A DNA stretch of 64,000 nt from Collinsella sp. (GCA_019414205.1 DXML01000012.1:1-64000), one strand, 5' to 3'; shown: positions 33,009-42,067, counted from the first letter of the stretch. The notes: generated from the letters alone by a model not told the origin. Numbers and translations are program-made.

Positions 33009-34288
33009 ATGGTCTTAAGAATGCTTTCCGCATCAAAGAATTGCGCGAAAAGATTCTTTTTACCATAGCTATGCTCGTCGTGTACCGCATTGGTGCGCAC
33101 GTTCCTGTGCCCGGCATTCCCTTCCAGGGGATGCTGGGCCTTTTCTCGACCGATAACAATTCGGTCGCCGCAGGTGCTATGGCCCTCCTGAATCTTTTCT
33201 CTGGCGGCGCGTTGAGCTATGTGTCGGTGTTTTCGCTGGGCATCATGCCTTACATCACCAGCTCGATCATCCTCCAGATGCTCCAGGCCGTCGTGCCTTC
33301 CCTGCATGAGCTTGCCCGCGAGGGCGAGGTCGGTCAGACCAAGATTACGCAGTATTCGCGTTACCTCACCTTGGCTCTGGCAATCCTCAACTCCGTGGGT
33401 TACCTCTTCCTCTTTAAGAGCTTCGGCATCAGCTTTAATGGCGCCGGCGCTCCCGAGATCATCTTCGACCTCATGGTCGTCGGCACGCTCACTGCGGGCG
33501 CCATGCTGATCATGTGGATTGGTGAGCTCATCACCCAGCGCGGTATCGGCAATGGCATGTCGCTGATCATCTTTGCGAACATCATGGCCGGCCTTCCGCA
33601 GGCTATCTTCTCCAGCACCGAGGGTAATGCCGGTGGCATCATCACCATGGTGATCATCTGCGCCATCATCCTGCTGGTTATCCCGCTGATTGTTTTCCTT
33701 GAGCGCGGCCAGCGCCGCATCCCGGTCTCCTATGCCAAGCGCGTCGTGGGCCGTCGCATGATGGGTGGCCAGACCACCTACCTGCCCATCAAGGTCAACA
33801 CCGCGGGCGTCGTGCCGATCATCTTTGCCTCGGCGCTGCTGTACTTCCCGGCTCAGATTGCCGTGTTCTTCCCCGGCATCGGCTGGATTCAGGCAGTTGC
33901 CTCTGCGCTTTCGACCGGTTGGCTCAACTGGGTGCTTAACGTTGTCCTCATCGTGTTCTTCGCGTACTTCTACACCTCCATGGTGTTCAACCCCGATGAC
34001 ACGGCCGACAACCTTAAGAAGCAGGGTGGCTTTATTCCGGGCGTCCGTCCGGGTAGGGCTACCGCGGCCTACATCAAGAACGCGCTCAACAAGATCACGC
34101 TTCCCAGCGCTGTCTTTTTGGCGCTCATCGCCATCGTGCCTTCGATCATCTTCTCCTTCACGGGTAACCATCTGATCCAGGCATTTGGCGGCACGTCCAT
34201 CCTCATCATGGTCGGCGTCGTGCTCGACACGGTCGATAAGCTCGAAGGCCAGATCAAGATGTATGATTACGATGGATTCTTTAAATAG
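33002..34288 (+). CDS. secY: preprotein translocase SecY
   Basis: 428 residues from GTG at 33002, overlapping rplO; a later start would lose the conserved amphipathic N-terminus NGLKNAFRIKELREKI. Ten membrane helices, the plug after helix 1, and the ribosome/SecA-binding cytosolic loops (RIPVSYAKR; NLKKQGGFIPGVRPG) are all visible. Forms the protein-conducting channel used by SecA, whose gene begins at the right edge of this window. Confidence 0.97.
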   Translation: MLNGLKNAFRIKELREKILFTIAMLVVYRIGAHVPVPGIPFQGMLGLFSTDNNSVAAGAMALLNLFSGGALSYVSVFSLGIMPYITSSIILQMLQAVVPSLHELAREGEVGQTKITQYSRYLTLALAILNSVGYLFLFKSFGISFNGAGAPEIIFDLMVVGTLTAGAMLIMWIGELITQRGIGNGMSLIIFANIMAGLPQAIFSSTEGNAGGIITMVIICAIILLVIPLIVFLERGQRRIPVSYAKRVVGRRMMGGQTTYLPIKVNTAGVVPIIFASALLYFPAQIAVFFPGIGWIQAVASALSTGWLNWVLNVVLIVFFAYFYTSMVFNPDDTADNLKKQGGFIPGVRPGRATAAYIKNALNKITLPSAVFLALIAIVPSIIFSFTGNHLIQAFGGTSILIMVGVVLDTVDKLEGQIKMYDYDGFFK

Positions 34289-34306
34289 GCTAGAGGAGGA
34301 TTGCTC

Positions 34307-34933
34307 ATGAACCTCGTATTGCTCGGAGCTCCGGGTGCCGGTAAGGGCACCGTCGCACAGGAGCTCGTCGCCGAGTTTGGCGTCGCTCACATTTCCACGG
34401 GCGACCTGCTGCGTGCTGCCGTCAAGGGTGGCACCGAGCTTGGTATTCAGGCTAAGAAGTACATGGACGCTGGCGAGCTCGTTCCCGACCAGCTCGTGAT
34501 CGACCTTGTCAAGGAGCGCCTTGCTGCCGATGACGCCCAGCAGGGCTTCATCCTCGACGGCTTCCCGCGCAACACCGCCCAGGCTGTGACGCTCGATTCC
34601 GAGCTCTCCGCCATGGGTCGCGAGATCGACTGCGCCCTTCTGGTCGACGTGGCCCCCGAGGTCATCATCGCTCGTCTGTCTTCGCGTCGCACTTGCCGCG
34701 CCTGCGGTTACACCGGCACCGCTGCCGATGCTACCTGCCCCAAGTGCGCCGGCGAGATGTATCAGCGCGACGACGACAAGCCCGAGACCATCAAGAACCG
34801 TCTCGACGTCTACGAGAAGTCCACGAGCCCGCTCGTCGACTACTATCGTGGCCAGGGTCTGCTCAAGTCGGTCAACGGTGACCAGGCTCGCGAGACCGTG
34901 TACGGGGATGTCAAAGAGGCTCTCGGTCTATGA
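34307..34933 (+). CDS. adk: adenylate kinase
   Basis: 208 residues from the ATG at 34307, six bases after GAGGAGGA. P-loop GAPGAGKGT, GDLLRAA, DGFPRN and a lid domain with a CRACG...CPKC four-Cys zinc site. Converts ATP and AMP to two ADP. Its stop overlaps the map start (ATGA). Confidence 0.97.
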   Translation: MNLVLLGAPGAGKGTVAQELVAEFGVAHISTGDLLRAAVKGGTELGIQAKKYMDAGELVPDQLVIDLVKERLAADDAQQGFILDGFPRNTAQAVTLDSELSAMGREIDCALLVDVAPEVIIARLSSRRTCRACGYTGTAADATCPKCAGEMYQRDDDKPETIKNRLDVYEKSTSPLVDYYRGQGLLKSVNGDQARETVYGDVKEALGL

Positions 34934-35718
34934 TCAAGATTAAGTCTGCAACGCAAATCGAGCAGATGAAGAAGGCAGGAGCGCTATCTAAGATGGCGCT
35001 CCGCCACGTTGGAGCCATGGTGCGCCCTGGTGTTTCGACCTTTGAGCTCGATCAGCTCGCGGAGCAGATTATCCGTATGCATGGCGGCACCCCGGCCTTT
35101 AAGGGTTACGGCGGGTTCCCCGGTACCATTTGCGCATCGATTAACGATGCCGTGGTCCACGGTATTCCCAACCCCGACATGATCCTGCGCGATGGCGATA
35201 TCATCTCCATCGATACGGGAGCCGTTGTCGACGGTTGGGTTGGCGATAACGCTTGGACGTTTTTTGTCGGCACACCCACGCCCGAGGCCAAGGCCCTGTG
35301 CGAGGTCACGCGCGATTGCCTTAAGGCTGCCATCGAGCAGGCTGTTCCCGGTAACCATATCGGGGATGTTGGTTACGCCGTTCAGTCCCTCGCCGAGTCT
35401 CACGGTTACGGCGTGCTTCGTGACTATGTGGGCCATGGCATTGGCCGCGTGATGCACGAGGACCCCAACGTTCCTAACTATGGAAAGAAGGGGAGGGGCG
35501 TTCGCCTCCAGGCCGGCATGGTCATTGCCATCGAGCCGATGGTTACGATGGGTTCCAACCATGTGAGCACGGGCTCCGACGGTTGGATTGTTACGACCAA
35601 CGACCACCTGCCCGCCGCACACTACGAGAACACCGTCGCCATTACCAATGACGGTCCGGTGATTATCACCACGGATGCCCAAGGTGCTTGGTGTTCGCTC
35701 CAAGGCGGAGAAATGTAA
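34930..35718 (+). CDS. map: methionine aminopeptidase, type I
   Basis: 262 residues. The five metal ligands can be placed: Asp in SIDTGAVVDGW and GDNAWTF, His in GHGIGRVMHEDP, Glu in AIEPMVT and near the C-terminus. Removes the initiator Met of nascent proteins. Starts by a 4-bp overlap with adk. A new promoter follows for infA. Confidence 0.96.
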   Translation: MIKIKSATQIEQMKKAGALSKMALRHVGAMVRPGVSTFELDQLAEQIIRMHGGTPAFKGYGGFPGTICASINDAVVHGIPNPDMILRDGDIISIDTGAVVDGWVGDNAWTFFVGTPTPEAKALCEVTRDCLKAAIEQAVPGNHIGDVGYAVQSLAESHGYGVLRDYVGHGIGRVMHEDPNVPNYGKKGRGVRLQAGMVIAIEPMVTMGSNHVSTGSDGWIVTTNDHLPAAHYENTVAITNDGPVIITTDAQGAWCSLQGGEM

Positions 35719-35754
35719 CAAGTTCCACTTAGTTGTGGAGCCATTACGAAGTTA

Positions 35755-35783
35755 TTACGATGCGTGCATACGTGTTGTAGAAT
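35755..35783 (+). promoter_or_regulatory. promoter of the infA-rpmJ-alpha operon
   Basis: TTACGA (35755-35760) and TAGAAT (35778-35783) stand 17 bp apart, about 40 bases before infA. The ATTACGA heptamer occurs twice, 11 bp apart (35743 and 35754), the second copy covering the -35 box. Confidence 0.65.
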
Positions 35784-35822
35784 ACTCAATCGCTGTCGTT
35801 TTCTAGAGAAAGATGATTGCTT

Positions 35823-36041
35823 GTGAAGAAGGAAGACGCAATTGAGCTCGAGGGTACGGTAAAGGAACCGCTGCCCAATGCCATGTTTAAGGTCGAGCTC
35901 GAGAACGGTCATTCGGTTCTGTGCAACATTTCTGGCAAGATCCGAATGAATTACATCCGTATTCTCCCCGGTGACAGGGTTGTCGTGGAGCTTTCCCCGT
36001 ACGACCTGACCCGCGGCCGCATCACCTATCGCTACAAATAG
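35823..36041 (+). CDS. infA: translation initiation factor IF-1
   Basis: 72 residues from GTG at 35823, the canonical IF-1 length; a TTG at 35817 would add two residues. OB-fold markers: IELEGTVKEPLPNAMFKVEL, SGKIRMNYIRILPGD and RGRITYRYK. Binds the 30S A site during initiation. The ribosome binding site (AGAGAAAG) is weak and slightly far from the GTG, so the exact start is uncertain by two codons. Confidence 0.93.
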   Translation: MKKEDAIELEGTVKEPLPNAMFKVELENGHSVLCNISGKIRMNYIRILPGDRVVVELSPYDLTRGRITYRYK

Positions 36042-36065
36042 CGGCACGCATACGCGCACTCCATT

Positions 36066-36099
36066 TCCGACTGCAGGCTTAGCTCAACCTACGGTCGGA
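36066..36099 (+). other. hairpin in the infA-rpmJ gap
   Basis: TCCGAC (36066-36071) pairs with GTCGGA (36094-36099), extended by AGG/CCT inside. No T-run follows. Lies in the 150-bp gap between infA and rpmJ and may be a processing or regulatory hairpin. Confidence 0.4.
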
Positions 36100-36191
36100 T
36101 TGTGTGTGAAGACCAGCCATAGTTTTAAACGCCTGCGGCTGGGCGAGTAGATAGTAGGGAAGTAGTTTGAGCGCTACCGAAAGGAAGAACG

Positions 36192-36305
36192 ATGAAGGTA
36201 CGTCCTTCGGTCAAGAAGATGTGCGATAAGTGCAAAATCATTAGGCGCCATGGCAAGGTCCTCGTCATTTGCGAGAACCCCCGTCATAAGCAGCGTCAGG
36301 GTTAA
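36192..36305 (+). CDS. rpmJ: ribosomal protein L36
   Basis: 37 residues, starting MKVRPSVKKMCDKCKIIRRHG and ending RHKQRQG. The zinc ligands C11, C14, C27 and H32 are present, so this is the zinc-containing form. AAGGAAG lies before the ATG. It is 14 bp upstream of rpsM. Confidence 0.97.
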   Translation: MKVRPSVKKMCDKCKIIRRHGKVLVICENPRHKQRQG

Positions 36306-36319
36306 GAGAGGAGACTACG

Positions 36320-36694
36320 TTGGCCCGTATTAATGGTGTCGACCTCCCGCGTGAGAAGCGCGTTGAGATCGGTCTGACCTACATTTACGGCATCGGCCGC
36401 ACCACTGCGACGAAGATCTGCGTCGAGTGCAACGTTAACGTGGATACGCGCGTTAAGGACCTCACCGAGGATGAGGTTAACGCCATCCGTGATTATATCG
36501 ATAAGAACCAGATCATGGTTGAGGGCGACCTCCGCCGTGAGCGCAACCAGAACGTCAAGCGCCTTATGGACATCGGCTGCAACCGCGGCCTTCGTCACCG
36601 CAAGGGCCTCCCGGTCCGCGGCCAGCGCACCCACACTAACGCTCGTACCCGCAAGGGCCCGAAGCGTCAGATCGGTGCTAAGAAGAAGAAATAA
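36320..36694 (+). CDS. rpsM: ribosomal protein S13
   Basis: 124 residues from a TTG start at 36320 (AGAGGAG upstream); the product then begins with the expected MARINGVDLPREKRVEIGLTYI. The helix-two-turn-helix region and the basic C-terminal tail RGQRTHTNARTRKGP are typical of uS13. First of the rpsM-rpsK-rpsD-rpoA-rplQ series. Confidence 0.97.
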   Translation: MARINGVDLPREKRVEIGLTYIYGIGRTTATKICVECNVNVDTRVKDLTEDEVNAIRDYIDKNQIMVEGDLRRERNQNVKRLMDIGCNRGLRHRKGLPVRGQRTHTNARTRKGPKRQIGAKKKK

Positions 36695-36708
36695 GGAGCG
36701 CTAGATAG

Positions 36709-37113
36709 ATGGCTACTGCTAAGAAGAACGTTCGCGCTGCCCGTCTGAAGCGCGCGGACCGTAAGAACATTTCCGTGGGCCAGGCTCACATTCGTTCTAC
36801 GTTCAACAACACGATCGTTTCGATCACCGATCCCCAGGGCAACGTCATTTCCTGGAAGTCGGCTGGCCAGGTGGGCTTCAAGGGCTCCCGTAAGTCCACG
36901 CCGTTCGCTGCCCAGATGGCTGCCGAGGCTGCTGCCAAGCAGGCCATGGAGCACGGTATGAAGAAGGTTTCCGTCTTCGTCAAGGGCCCCGGCTCCGGTC
37001 GTGAGACCGCCATTCGCTCCCTCCAGGCTGCTGGCCTCGAGGTCTCGAGCATCCAGGACAAGACCCCCATTCCGCACAACGGCTGCCGCCCCAAGAAGCG
37101 TCGCCGCGTGTAA
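36709..37113 (+). CDS. rpsK: ribosomal protein S11
   Basis: 134 residues; VGQAHIRSTFNNTIVSITD and the GPGSGRETAIRSLQAAGL signature, with the basic C-terminus KKRRRV. Part of the 30S platform. Confidence 0.98.
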   Translation: MATAKKNVRAARLKRADRKNISVGQAHIRSTFNNTIVSITDPQGNVISWKSAGQVGFKGSRKSTPFAAQMAAEAAAKQAMEHGMKKVSVFVKGPGSGRETAIRSLQAAGLEVSSIQDKTPIPHNGCRPKKRRRV

Positions 37114-37132
37114 CTGAAAGGATCGTATCAAT

Positions 37133-37729
37133 ATGGCAATCGACAGGACTCCTGTTCTTAAGCGCTGCCGTCAGCTCGGGATCGATCCCGCTGAGCTCGG
37201 TTACAGCAGCAAGAAGGAATCTATCCGTCAGCCCAAGCGCCGTCGCAAGGAATCTGAGTACGGCATGCAGCTGCGCGAGAAGCAGAAGGTCAAGTTCATC
37301 TATGGCGTTCTGGAGAAGCAGTTCCACGGCTACTTCAACAAGGCCCGCAAGATGAACGGCGTCACCGGTGAGAACCTCATGATCATCCTTGAGTCTCGCC
37401 TCGACAACGTCGTCTTCCGTCTTGGCTTCGCCCGCACCCGCAAAGAGGCTCGTCAGTCCGTCCGTCACGGTCACTTCACCGTGAACGGCAAGCGCGTGGA
37501 CATCCCGTCCTACCGCGTCAAGGCCGGCGACGTCGTCGCTGTCGGCGAGAAGTTCCGTGACCTCCTCCCCATCAAGGAGGCTCTGATTTCCTCCGAGCGC
37601 TTTGAGGTCCCTGGCTGGCTCGAGGTCGATATCGAGAAGCTGTCTGGTAACGTGCTCGCTCTGCCGACGCGTGAGCAGATCAGCGGTGATATCAACGAGC
37701 AGCTCATCGTCGAGCTCTACTCTAAGTAG
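37133..37729 (+). CDS. rpsD: ribosomal protein S4
   Basis: 198 residues. The S4 RNA-binding domain is at RLDNVVFRLGFARTRKEARQ...VRHGHFTVNGKRVDIPSY. The N-terminal region lacks the four-Cys zinc knuckle found in some species. S4 often represses this operon translationally. Confidence 0.98.
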   Translation: MAIDRTPVLKRCRQLGIDPAELGYSSKKESIRQPKRRRKESEYGMQLREKQKVKFIYGVLEKQFHGYFNKARKMNGVTGENLMIILESRLDNVVFRLGFARTRKEARQSVRHGHFTVNGKRVDIPSYRVKAGDVVAVGEKFRDLLPIKEALISSERFEVPGWLEVDIEKLSGNVLALPTREQISGDINEQLIVELYSK

Positions 37730-37761
37730 TCCATCCGGGCTGCTGAGGCTGGAGGTAATAC

Positions 37762-38703
37762 ATGTCAGAATTCATTAGGCCTCAGGTTCAGGTCGAAGAG
37801 ATCAACGAGACGTCTGCTCGTGTCTCCGTCGAGCCGCTCGAGCGTGGCTACGGCGATACGCTGGGTAACTCCCTTCGTCGCGTTCTTCTGTCCTCGCTCG
37901 AGGGTGCCGCCGTCGAGGCTATTCAGATCGATGGTGCGCAGCACGAGTTCATGACCATCCCTAACATGGTCGAGGATGTCACCGACATCGTCCTGAATGT
38001 CAAGGGTCTTGTCTTCAGGGCTCTCGGCACGACCGACGAGGCGACCGCCACCATCTCGGTTGACGGCCCCTGCGAGGTCACCGGTGCGGACTTCTTTATT
38101 CCGTCCGAGTTTGAGCTGGTCAACCCCGAGCAGCACATCGCTACGCTCACCGAGGGTGGCCATCTCACCATGAGCATGCGCATCGGCTATGGCCGCGGCT
38201 ATGTTTCTGGCGAGGCCAACAAGCGCGACAACGATCCCATCGGTGTGATCCATGTCGACTCGCTGTACTCGCCGGTTTCCCGTTGCGCCAAGCTCGTTGA
38301 GGCTTGCCGTGTCGGTCAGCATACCGACTACGACCGCCTTGTCCTCGAGATCGAGACCAACGGCTCCATCGCCCCGCGCGACGCCGTGGTCCAGGCTGCC
38401 AATATCATCAACCAGCATATGGCCGCCTTTATGAACCTTGCCGAGACCCCCGAGGTCGAGGAGGAGGCTTCGATCTTCGCTCCCGAGGTCACCAACGACA
38501 ACGCCGAGCTGGACAAGCAGATCGAGGATCTGGACCTTTCCGTCCGTTCCTACAACTGCCTTAAGCGCGCCAGCATTCACTCGGTCCGTCAGCTCGTTGA
38601 GTTCTCGGAGAACGATCTGCTCAACATCCGTAATTTCGGTGTTAAGTCGATCGAGGAAGTGAAGGACAAGCTTGAGTCCATGGGCCTGAGCCTGAAGGCT
38701 TAA
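37762..38703 (+). CDS. rpoA: RNA polymerase alpha subunit
   Basis: 313 residues. N-terminal dimerisation domain (ERGYGDTLGNSLRRVLLSS) and C-terminal DNA-binding domain (LSVRSYNCLKRASIHSVRQLVEFSENDLLNIRNFGVKSIEEV) joined by an acidic linker. AGGAGG-like site precedes the ATG. Confidence 0.98.
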   Translation: MSEFIRPQVQVEEINETSARVSVEPLERGYGDTLGNSLRRVLLSSLEGAAVEAIQIDGAQHEFMTIPNMVEDVTDIVLNVKGLVFRALGTTDEATATISVDGPCEVTGADFFIPSEFELVNPEQHIATLTEGGHLTMSMRIGYGRGYVSGEANKRDNDPIGVIHVDSLYSPVSRCAKLVEACRVGQHTDYDRLVLEIETNGSIAPRDAVVQAANIINQHMAAFMNLAETPEVEEEASIFAPEVTNDNAELDKQIEDLDLSVRSYNCLKRASIHSVRQLVEFSENDLLNIRNFGVKSIEEVKDKLESMGLSLKA

Positions 38704-38733
38704 TGCTTCGCATATTTGAGGAGAAACTAGACC

Positions 38734-39216
38734 ATGCGTCACAACGTTAAGAAGGGCCTGAAGCTCGGCACCGATGCGAGCCACACCAAGGCCATGAAGA
38801 AGAGCCTTGCTAAGGCCCTCTTCGAGAACGACCGCATCAAGACCACCGAGACCCGCGCTAAGGCGCTGCGTTCGGTCGTCGATCCGATCATCACTTGGGC
38901 CAAGAAGGGCGACCTGCACTCTCGTCGTCTGGCTATCGCCAAGCTCGGCGATAAGCAGCTCGTTGCCGAGATCTTCGACAAGGCTGCTCAGGGCATGTGG
39001 CAGGACCGCAACGGCGGTTACACCCGCATCATGAAGCTCGGTAACCGTAAGGGCGACAACGCTCCCATCGTTATCATGGAGCTCGTCACCGAGCCTTGCA
39101 CGCCTAAGGCCAAGAAGGCTGCTCCGGCCCCCAAGAAGGCCGCTGCTCCCAAGAAGGTCGAGGCTGTCGAGGAGACCGCTGCCGAGGAGGCTCCTGCTGA
39201 GGAGACCGCTGAGTAG
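38734..39216 (+). CDS. rplQ: ribosomal protein L17 with Ala/Lys/Pro-rich tail
   Basis: 160 residues. The first 120 residues are bL17 (MRHNVKKGLKLGTDASH; ENDRIKTTETRAKALR). The final 40 are an Ala, Lys, Pro and Glu-rich extension, as in many Actinobacteria. Last gene of the alpha operon; a strong terminator follows. Confidence 0.97.
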   Translation: MRHNVKKGLKLGTDASHTKAMKKSLAKALFENDRIKTTETRAKALRSVVDPIITWAKKGDLHSRRLAIAKLGDKQLVAEIFDKAAQGMWQDRNGGYTRIMKLGNRKGDNAPIVIMELVTEPCTPKAKKAAPAPKKAAAPKKVEAVEETAAEEAPAEETAE

Positions 39217-39242
39217 ACATTCCGTCTGCATAGGCTATATTC

Positions 39243-39273
39243 GAGGGGTACGTTCGCGTACCCCTCTTTTTTT
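39243..39273 (+). terminator. intrinsic terminator of the alpha operon
   Basis: GAGGGGTACG, TTCG tetraloop, CGTACCCCTC and then seven T (39267-39273): a perfect 10-bp stem. It ends transcription before truA. Confidence 0.95.
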
Positions 39274-39308
39274 GTCGCGATACCGTTGCTTGTTTGTTGG
39301 GAGCGCCC

Positions 39309-40133
39309 ATGACTGCGCCGTCTGATTTCAATTCGATTTCCGAGCTTGACGCCACGCTCGTATTTCGCGTGGCCTATGATGGCTCGTCGTATAGCGGATT
39401 TGCCGAGCAGCCGGGACAGACGACGGTCGCGGGTGAGCTACGTCGAGCCATCGAGACGCTGCTTCGCCGCCCGATCGATCTGACGTGTGCGGGGCGTACC
39501 GATGCCGGCGTGCATGCCGTGGCTCAGTACATCAGCGTGCCCGTTACGGACGCTGAGCTCGCGTGTACGCGCCGTAGGTGGCTGAGGGCTATGGATGCCC
39601 TCCTGCCCAAAGATATCGCCATAAACGAGGTCTACAAGGCCCGTAGGGGCTTTTCTGCCCGCTTTGACGCGCGGTCCCGTACGTATACGTACCGTATTGC
39701 CGATCGCGATGCGCGCCCCGTGCTCTCGCGCGGTGCGGTGTGGTGGCATCGCTATCCCCTCGACGTCGATGCGATGGCGGCCGCCTGCCCTGCGCTTTTG
39801 GGCGAGCAGGACTTTAAGAGCTTTTGCAAGGTTGCCTCTGCTGTGGGCAAGCCCACGCACCGCTGCGTGATGCGTGCGGAGTTTGGCCACGAGGTCGCTT
39901 TTGGCGAGGATATCCTGACCTTCACTATCGAGGGCAATGCGTTTTTGCACTCGATGGTGCGTACCATTGTAGGAACGCTCGTGGAGATTGGCATGCATCG
40001 TCGCGATCCCCAGTGGATGCGCGAGGTTATTGACGCCCGTGACCGAACCGCTGCGGGTCCCACGGCGCCTGCCTGCGGCCTTACGTTTATGGGTGTGGAT
40101 TACGGCCCCGACGAGCTTGTCGTTCTCGACTAG
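39309..40133 (+). CDS. truA: tRNA pseudouridine(38-40) synthase
   Basis: 274 residues from the ATG at 39309 (GGGAG five bases upstream). Catalytic Asp in the CAGRTDAGVHA motif (about residue 57); YDGSSYSGFAEQPG at the N-terminus and the FLHSMVRTIVGTL segment are TruA signatures. Often linked to rplQ, as here. Confidence 0.96.
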   Translation: MTAPSDFNSISELDATLVFRVAYDGSSYSGFAEQPGQTTVAGELRRAIETLLRRPIDLTCAGRTDAGVHAVAQYISVPVTDAELACTRRRWLRAMDALLPKDIAINEVYKARRGFSARFDARSRTYTYRIADRDARPVLSRGAVWWHRYPLDVDAMAAACPALLGEQDFKSFCKVASAVGKPTHRCVMRAEFGHEVAFGEDILTFTIEGNAFLHSMVRTIVGTLVEIGMHRRDPQWMREVIDARDRTAAGPTAPACGLTFMGVDYGPDELVVLD

Positions 40134-40158
40134 GGGAGTGCTCGGCGCGTCTGTGCCT

Positions 40159-40240
40159 TGCACATACTATGTGTGAGCTGCGCGTGTGCAACATCTGTTC
40201 TTGGCGTGCAACATGTTAGGCGGCTCGTTGCTTTTATAGC
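40159..40240 (+). promoter_or_regulatory. cluster of TTGCAC/GTGCAA half-sites before the glycosyltransferase gene
   Basis: TTGCACA (40159-40165) is inverted as TGTGCAA (40185-40191); GTGCAACAT occurs at 40186 and again at 40206, a 20-bp step. A possible -10 box TATAGC follows at 40235. This looks like an operator region; the binding protein is unknown. Confidence 0.4.
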
Positions 40241-40285
40241 TCGGGTGTACCATGAACGACAGTTTGATTTGGTGCTATCGAGAGG

Positions 40286-41335
40286 ATGGAAAACTTGGTT
40301 CGACGTGGTTCGCATCCGCGACTTTCGGTGATCCTTGTGGTAGAAGGTTCGCCCAGCTATGCGATGCGTGCGCTCGAGAGTATCCAGAACCAAGACCTCT
40401 ACGATTTGCAGATTGTCGTTGTCTGCCGCGATGCTGCGCCCGGTGTGCGCCATTCGCTTCAAGTTGCTGCCGACAGGGACATCCATATTGATTTGATTGA
40501 CGTCGAGGACGCGAAGCGCGGCGCTTGTCTTCGTGCCGGTTTTGATGCCTCGCGCGGCTCTCAAATCATCGCCATGAACGCCGATGAGTGGTTTGCTCCG
40601 CAGGCCCTTTCCAAGATGGTCGATATCGCGTGCGATACTGCGGCAGACATTGTGCTCCCCTCGGTGTCGCTCGATCGATACGATGCGCATCGCGAGCGTC
40701 ATTCGCGCGTCTTGGATGCTGCCTCTATTGCCATAGAAGACGAGTCTTCTATGGTGACTGGGCTGCCCCAGTTGATTTTGGGCGGCCTAGTCGCTCAGAC
40801 CTCTGGCGTGATGTATAGCCGTCCGCTGTTTGAGGCATGCCTGTCGCGCGGCAAGGCGTACCGTACGGTTGAGTTTATGGCTTATGCGCTCTCGCAGGCA
40901 CGATTCGTGTCCGGCTGCGGCGACGCTTGTTTCCACGCGGCGGCACCTAAGCTTACAGATGCCTTTGATCCCACCATGTATGCCAGGATATCCGATGACA
41001 CTCGAGCGCTCGACGAGCTTGCGGACTCACTCTCGGAAGCAGATAGCGGTGGTCGGCTCAAGCTGGCAAGCCAAAAGTTCTACTTTGCCGGACTGGTCGC
41101 CTGCATCGAGAATTTGTGTCTGAGCCCGCATGGGGTGTCGTCAATCGAGCGTTCCGCCCGCATGCGTGATATGCTCGAGGCGCCTCGAACCCGTCAGATG
41201 GTCGCCGCGCTCAAGGATAACCATCGGGGACTCGGTCTGTTGTTTGGGCCGATCGCCAGCGCCAAGCCCGCGCGCTGCGTGATGTGTACGCATCTGGCAG
41301 CTTTTCTTAACCGGACGGGCGCAAAAACCGCCTAA
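40286..41335 (+). CDS. GT2-family glycosyltransferase-like protein
   Basis: 349 residues. N-terminal GT-A fold: LSVILVVEGSPSYAMRALESIQNQDLYDLQIVVV, then GARACLRAGFDASRG-like region and MNADEWF, where the usual DxD metal motif reads ADE. The C-terminal half is unlike known families. GAGAGG abuts the ATG directly, so the real start may be the TTG at 40295. It stands alone between truA and argR. The substrate is unknown; cell-surface polysaccharide is the usual target. Confidence 0.7.
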   Translation: MENLVRRGSHPRLSVILVVEGSPSYAMRALESIQNQDLYDLQIVVVCRDAAPGVRHSLQVAADRDIHIDLIDVEDAKRGACLRAGFDASRGSQIIAMNADEWFAPQALSKMVDIACDTAADIVLPSVSLDRYDAHRERHSRVLDAASIAIEDESSMVTGLPQLILGGLVAQTSGVMYSRPLFEACLSRGKAYRTVEFMAYALSQARFVSGCGDACFHAAAPKLTDAFDPTMYARISDDTRALDELADSLSEADSGGRLKLASQKFYFAGLVACIENLCLSPHGVSSIERSARMRDMLEAPRTRQMVAALKDNHRGLGLLFGPIASAKPARCVMCTHLAAFLNRTGAKTA

Positions 41336-41346
41336 ACGGCTCATTA

Positions 41347-41433
41347 CGAAACAAACTTGCATAGAATTGTTTCGAAATGCGTTCTTATACACAAAAGCCT
41401 TCAAATAGCGTTAAACTATTCAATCACTGATTG
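41347..41433 (+). promoter_or_regulatory. palindromes in the argR promoter region
   Basis: CGAAACAA/TTGTTTCG (41347-41374) and CAATCACTGATTG (41421-41433) are perfect palindromes in the 132-bp region before argR. The first encloses GCATAGAATTG, which loosely resembles an ARG box. ArgR commonly controls its own gene. Confidence 0.4.
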
Positions 41434-41467
41434 ATTGTCTCCGCCATCTTTTGGAGAGAGGGTTTGT

Positions 41468-41905
41468 ATGGCTAAAAAACGCAATGGGCGCCAGGATGCC
41501 ATTAGAGATATTGTGCGCAATAAGGATGTCCGCACGCAGCGCGTGCTGGTCGATGAGCTCCGTGCTATGGGCTTTGATTGCACGCAGGCGACTGTCTCTC
41601 GCGATATTGCCGATATGGGGCTGCGTAAGCTCCCTGAGGGCATCTATGTTCTGGCAGAGGACCTGCACCTGCAGCGTATGGTTTCCGAGCTCGTAACGGG
41701 CGTTCTGCGTACTGATAATCTGGTTATGATCAAGGCTCAGCCTGGCACGGCTTCCGGCATCGCCGCCGCCGTTGATGCGGCAGAGTTACCCGATGTGCTT
41801 GGCTCGCTTGCCGGCAACGATACGATTTTGGTTATTGCCCAGACGGCCGAGGACGGCGAGCGTCTCGAGGCGCTGATCAATAAGTTGAGCAATTCTCGCA
41901 AGTAG
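41468..41905 (+). CDS. argR: arginine repressor ArgR
   Basis: 145 residues from the ATG at 41468 (GGAGAGAGGG upstream). N-terminal winged helix with FDCTQATVSRDIADMGLRKLP (the SR.L recognition helix) and C-terminal oligomerisation/arginine-binding domain with PGTA...AELPDVLGSLAGNDTILV (GTxGDDT-type loop). No arg genes adjoin it, so its targets lie elsewhere. Confidence 0.93.
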   Translation: MAKKRNGRQDAIRDIVRNKDVRTQRVLVDELRAMGFDCTQATVSRDIADMGLRKLPEGIYVLAEDLHLQRMVSELVTGVLRTDNLVMIKAQPGTASGIAAAVDAAELPDVLGSLAGNDTILVIAQTAEDGERLEALINKLSNSRK

Positions 41906-41954
41906 GTGTGCGGGTCGTGCGCTCGGCATTGTGTGCGCTGACATAGTGGCTTGT

Positions 41955-41987
41955 AAGGGGCATCGACGTTGGTCGGTACCCCTTTTT
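41955..41987 (+). terminator. terminator of argR
   Basis: AAGGGG pairs with CCCCTT, with CGAC/GTCG inside, followed by five T. Confidence 0.7.
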
Positions 41988-42030
41988 GTTTGCCGGTATA
42001 AAGACCGCCCACCAGGTCGCTTCAAACTAA

Positions 42031-42067
42031 AAGGCCCCGAGCAGTTCAATAAGCTGCTCGGGGCCTT
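42031..42067 (-). terminator. terminator of the PBP1A gene
   Basis: AAGGCCCCGAGCAG (42031-42044) and CTGCTCGGGGCCTT (42054-42067) form a perfect 14-bp stem; on the minus strand TTTTAG follows. Confidence 0.85.

Noticed and set aside
33005..34390. A long minus-strand frame opposite secY
   Set aside because: A hydrophilic Asp/His/Arg-rich mirror of a membrane protein gene; no start signal.
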